From positions 47,852-111,851 of the forward strand of contig NZ_BAFX01000083.1 of the NCBI RefSeq assembly GCF_000308815.1: a DNA stretch of 64,000 nucleotides, read 5' to 3'. The DNA is from Nocardia concava NBRC 100430. GTDB taxonomy: Bacteria; Actinomycetota; Actinomycetes; Mycobacteriales; Mycobacteriaceae. The translations under genes and the position numbers were made by a program. Position 1 is the stretch's first letter. Each line of letters begins with the position of its first letter. Under the pieces are notes generated by a model, which was given only the letters and a program-made list of their open reading frames with translations, was not told the origin of the DNA and did not search any database. This document shows, one piece after another, positions 61,853 through 64,000 of this stretch.

Positions 61853-62281
61853 GTGATGAAGCAGCTCTACTACGCGGCGACCCTTTACACCCTGCTCGGA
61901 CTGCTGTCCGGCCTGTTCTATCGCGAGTACACGAAGTCCCACGACTTCACCGGGAAGACCGAACTCGCGGTCGTTCACACCCACCTGCTGGCGCTCGGCA
62001 CGCTGTTCTTCCTGATAGTCCTGGTCCTGGAAAAACAGTTCACGCTTTCCTCCCAGCAACTGTTCGCCTGGTTCTTCTGGACCTTCAACGTGGGCCTGCT
62101 GTGGGTGGTGGCCTGCATGACCGCGATCGGCATGCGAACCGTGCAGGGCCGCACCGAAAGTGACCTGTTCGCCCACCTCTCCGGCGGCGCCCACATCCTC
62201 ATGACCATCGGATTCACCCTCTTCTTCGTCTGTCTGCATCGCTCGGTGACGGCCCGTCAGCCAGAGCCGGTCCGGGTCTAG
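61853..62281 (+). CDS. DUF2871 family membrane protein
   Basis: A 142-residue protein with four membrane helices: YYAATLYTLLGLLSGLFYRE, HTHLLALGTLFFLIVLVLEK, FAWFFWTFNVGLLWVVACMT and HILMTIGFTLFFVCLHRSV. The conserved H-T-H-L and T-x-x-G-x-x-S-G-L-F-Y-R-E patterns are the mark of the DUF2871 family; His residues inside the helices could bind heme or metal, but no activity is known. The GTG at 61853 lies 7 nt after TATCGT, so it is probably leaderless; the next codon is ATG. Expression is probably controlled by the divergent TetR. Confidence 0.9.
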   Translation: MMKQLYYAATLYTLLGLLSGLFYREYTKSHDFTGKTELAVVHTHLLALGTLFFLIVLVLEKQFTLSSQQLFAWFFWTFNVGLLWVVACMTAIGMRTVQGRTESDLFAHLSGGAHILMTIGFTLFFVCLHRSVTARQPEPVRV

Positions 62282-62290
62282 CCGAAATAT

Positions 62291-62306
62291 CCGAACACAT
62301 GTTCGA
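62291..62306. promoter_or_regulatory. LexA (SOS) box upstream of the AlkB-like gene
   Basis: CCGAAC-ACAT-GTTCGA, 11 of 12 matches to the mycobacterial SOS consensus TCGAAC-N4-GTTCGA. It lies 9 bp before the -10 box TAGGTT (62315-62320), so bound LexA would cover the promoter. Confidence 0.8.
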
Positions 62307-62327
62307 TCTTGTGGTAGGTTCGTGCGC

Positions 62328-62954
62328 ATGTCGACGCCATTGCAGGGATCACTGCTCGATGGGTTCGGGGAGGTCGGGGTCGGGGCGCTGGAAGGGATCC
62401 GGCGCACCGAACTCGGGGACGGCGCATGGATCGATGTGCTGCCGGGGTGGTTGAGCGGGGCGGATGAGTTGTTCGAACGGCTGGCGGCGGAGGTGCCGTG
62501 GCGGGCGGATCGGCGGGCCATGTACGACCGGGTGGTGGATGTGCCTCGGCTGCTGTGCTTCTACGAGGAGGGGCAGGAGCTACCGGATCCGGTGCTGGGT
62601 GAGGCGCGGGATGCGTTGAGCGCGTATTACTCCGAGGAGCTCGGGGAGCCGTTCACCACCTCCGGGCTGTGCTACTACCGCGACGGCAACGACAGCGTTG
62701 CCTGGCACGGGGATACGTTCGGGCGCGGGGCGACCGACGACACCATGGTGGCGATCGTGTCGGTCGGTGCGGCGCGCGCGTTGTTGCTGCGGCCGCGCGG
62801 CGGCGGGGCGAGTGTGCGGTATCCGCTCGGGCACGGGGATCTCATCGTGATGGGCGGGTCGTGCCAAAGAACTTGGGAGCATGCGATTCCCAAGACGAAG
62901 CGACCGGTCGGGCCGCGGATCAGTATTCAGTTCCGCCCACACGGCGTCCGGTAA
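62328..62954 (+). CDS. AlkB-like 2-oxoglutarate/Fe(II) dioxygenase
   Basis: A 208-residue DNA- or RNA-repair dioxygenase related to AlkB, which removes methyl groups from N1-methyladenine and N3-methylcytosine. The iron ligands are His127 and Asp129 in SVAWHGDTFG and His185 in TWEHAIPKT; the 2-oxoglutarate Arg is in RISIQFRPH. DRVVDVPRLLCFYEEGQ is the nucleotide-recognition lid region, and GLCYYRDGNDSVAWH the typical strand. The ATG at 62328 lies 7 nt after TAGGTT (leaderless), and a LexA-type box lies just upstream, so the gene should be DNA-damage inducible. Confidence 0.92.
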   Translation: MSTPLQGSLLDGFGEVGVGALEGIRRTELGDGAWIDVLPGWLSGADELFERLAAEVPWRADRRAMYDRVVDVPRLLCFYEEGQELPDPVLGEARDALSAYYSEELGEPFTTSGLCYYRDGNDSVAWHGDTFGRGATDDTMVAIVSVGAARALLLRPRGGGASVRYPLGHGDLIVMGGSCQRTWEHAIPKTKRPVGPRISIQFRPHGVR

Positions 62955-63069
62955 CCGAGGGGTCCCGGACGCCGCAAGCCGATCCCCCGTGCCGAGCCCG
63001 GAATGAATCCCCGGGAGTTGCGGTTCATTCGCCCCGTAACGGCACGACGCACGAGGGAGTCGAGGAACG

Positions 63070-63954
63070 ATGACGGAATTCCAGATGGGCGGCGATCTTC
63101 CGGTCAACCGGATCGGTTACGGCACCATGCGTTTGGCGGCAGCGCCGGAACCCGGTTTCGAACCGGGCATGGGACACATCTGGCGGGCGCCGGCGGATCG
63201 GGCGGCGGCCGTGGCGGTACTGCGGCGGGCGGTCGAATTGGGGGCAAACCTCATCGACACCGCGGATTCGTACGGACTGGGTGAGAACGAGGAGCTGGTC
63301 GCGGAGGCGCTGCATCCCTATCGCGAGGATGTGGTGGTCGCGACCAAGATCGGCGTGCTGCGGCCCTCGCCGACCGAATGGGTGCCGCTCGGGCATCCGG
63401 ACTATCTGCGCCAGCAGGCCGAATTGGGTTTGCGCAGGCTGAAACTCGACCGCATCGACCTGTTGCAGCTGCATCGGATCGACCCGAACTACCCGCTCGC
63501 CGATCAGATCGGCGCGTTGGCGCGACTGGTCGAGGAGGGCAAGGCGCGCCATATCGGGCTGTCGGAGGCGACGGTCGAGCAGTTGCGGGAGGCGGCCGAG
63601 ATCGCGCCCATCGCGAGCGTGCAGAATCTCTACAATCTCGGCGATCGCCACCACGAGGATGTCGTGGATTACGCTGCGGCGCACGGGATCGCGTTCATTC
63701 CGTTCTTCCCGGTGGCCGGGGGCGCGCACGCCGAGGTGGACGGCCCGCTCGCCGAGGTGGCGGCCGAGGTCGGGGCCACCCGGGCACAGGTGTCACTGGC
63801 CTGGCTGCTGCACCGCTCCCCCACCCTGCTCCCGATTCCAGGAACCACCTCGATCGCGCACCTCGAGGAGAACATCGCCGCGGGTGCGGTATCGCTGACC
63901 CAGGACCAGTTCGAGCGGTTGTCCGCGCTCACCGCGGTTCCCGCGAACGCCTGA
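63070..63954 (+). CDS. Aldo/keto reductase
   Basis: A 294-residue NADPH-dependent TIM-barrel oxidoreductase. Catalytic residues: Asp in LIDTADSYGLGENEELVAEA (D-x-x-x-Y tetrad part with Tyr), Lys in VVVATKIGVLRPS, and His in DLLQLHRIDPNYP. The nucleotide-binding end is ARHIGLSEATVEQLREAAEI and LLPIPGTTSIAHLEENIAAG. It starts with TEFQMGGDLPVNRIGYGTMR; GAGG lies about 8 bp before the ATG. It resembles the AKR group of actinobacterial enzymes with broad aldehyde/ketone substrates; specific substrate unknown. Confidence 0.94.
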   Translation: MTEFQMGGDLPVNRIGYGTMRLAAAPEPGFEPGMGHIWRAPADRAAAVAVLRRAVELGANLIDTADSYGLGENEELVAEALHPYREDVVVATKIGVLRPSPTEWVPLGHPDYLRQQAELGLRRLKLDRIDLLQLHRIDPNYPLADQIGALARLVEEGKARHIGLSEATVEQLREAAEIAPIASVQNLYNLGDRHHEDVVDYAAAHGIAFIPFFPVAGGAHAEVDGPLAEVAAEVGATRAQVSLAWLLHRSPTLLPIPGTTSIAHLEENIAAGAVSLTQDQFERLSALTAVPANA

Positions 63955-63964
63955 TCCGGGCGGG

Positions 63965-64000
63965 TCAGGGGCGGCGGGCGAAGTCCGGGACCCGTTCGGG
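63965..64000 (-). CDS. Possible C-terminal end of a gene cut by the right edge
   Basis: The minus strand reads twelve codons, PERVPDFARRP and a TGA stop at 63965-63967, running off the right edge. Codon use is normal for the genome. It could be the tail of an enoyl-CoA hydratase or other enzyme, but it is too short to identify. It would be convergent with the aldo/keto reductase, 10 bp away. Confidence 0.35.
   Translation of the reverse strand, partial: PERVPDFARRP

Overview
The window is a high-GC actinobacterial chromosome segment, most likely Nocardia or a close relative. Three things support this. Gene order follows the Mycobacterium tuberculosis block from pyrR to tpiA (about Rv1379-Rv1438, from memory), read here in the opposite direction. 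Signature actinobacterial proteins are present: WhiA, mIHF, a PriA without helicase motifs, an AnsP-type permease and an F420-type nitroreductase fragment. Many mRNAs look leaderless, with a TANNNT -10 box 6-7 nt before the start codon. No rRNA, tRNA, CRISPR array, prophage or insertion sequence was seen.

Layout. 1-3.3 kb: edge fragment of a deazaflavin-dependent nitroreductase, then the glycolytic operon gapA-pgk-tpiA (minus). 3.5-8.8 kb: uvrC and rapZ-yvcK-whiA (minus). 8.9-17.3 kb: accessory genes, namely two small secreted proteins, a YcaQ-type winged-helix protein, a flavin dehydrogenase, a membrane protein, an asparagine-type permease and a gamma-glutamyltransferase lipoprotein. 17.3-22.0 kb: riboflavin genes ribE-ribBA-ribH plus a PH-domain membrane protein, with rpe upstream; ribD/ribG is not here. 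22.1-25.6 kb: anti-sigma factor, SigF-type sigma factor and NAD synthetase. 25.8-29.4 kb: def-fmt-rsmB, where RsmB carries a very long Arg/Gly-rich N-terminal extension. 29.5-35.6 kb: accessory genes and regulators (lipase, PadR, HAD, ABC ATPase, TetR/NmrA pair, ABM-like protein/MarR pair). 35.6-41.7 kb: mihF-gmk-rpoZ-coaBC-metK-priA. 42.3-44.3 kb: three inserted accessory genes. 44.4-53.2 kb: complete pyrimidine operon pyrR-pyrB-pyrC-(membrane protein)-carA-carB-pyrF with a PyrR-type RNA motif in the leader. 53.4-64 kb: accessory region with a small secreted protein, a divergent ROK regulator/APC permease pair, an MscS channel, alpha/beta hydrolases with TetR regulators (one hydrolase frameshifted), a DUF2871 membrane protein, an SOS-box-preceded AlkB-like dioxygenase and an aldo/keto reductase.

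The core blocks make nucleotides, flavins, NAD, CoA, SAM and glycolytic intermediates, and support translation initiation and transcription. The accessory blocks are mostly one regulator with one or two target genes. Several of these have clear palindromic operators placed on the -10 box or the start codon, which is the most distinctive feature of the window. Start codons were chosen from Shine-Dalgarno sequences, stop/start overlaps or leaderless promoter geometry and are inferences.
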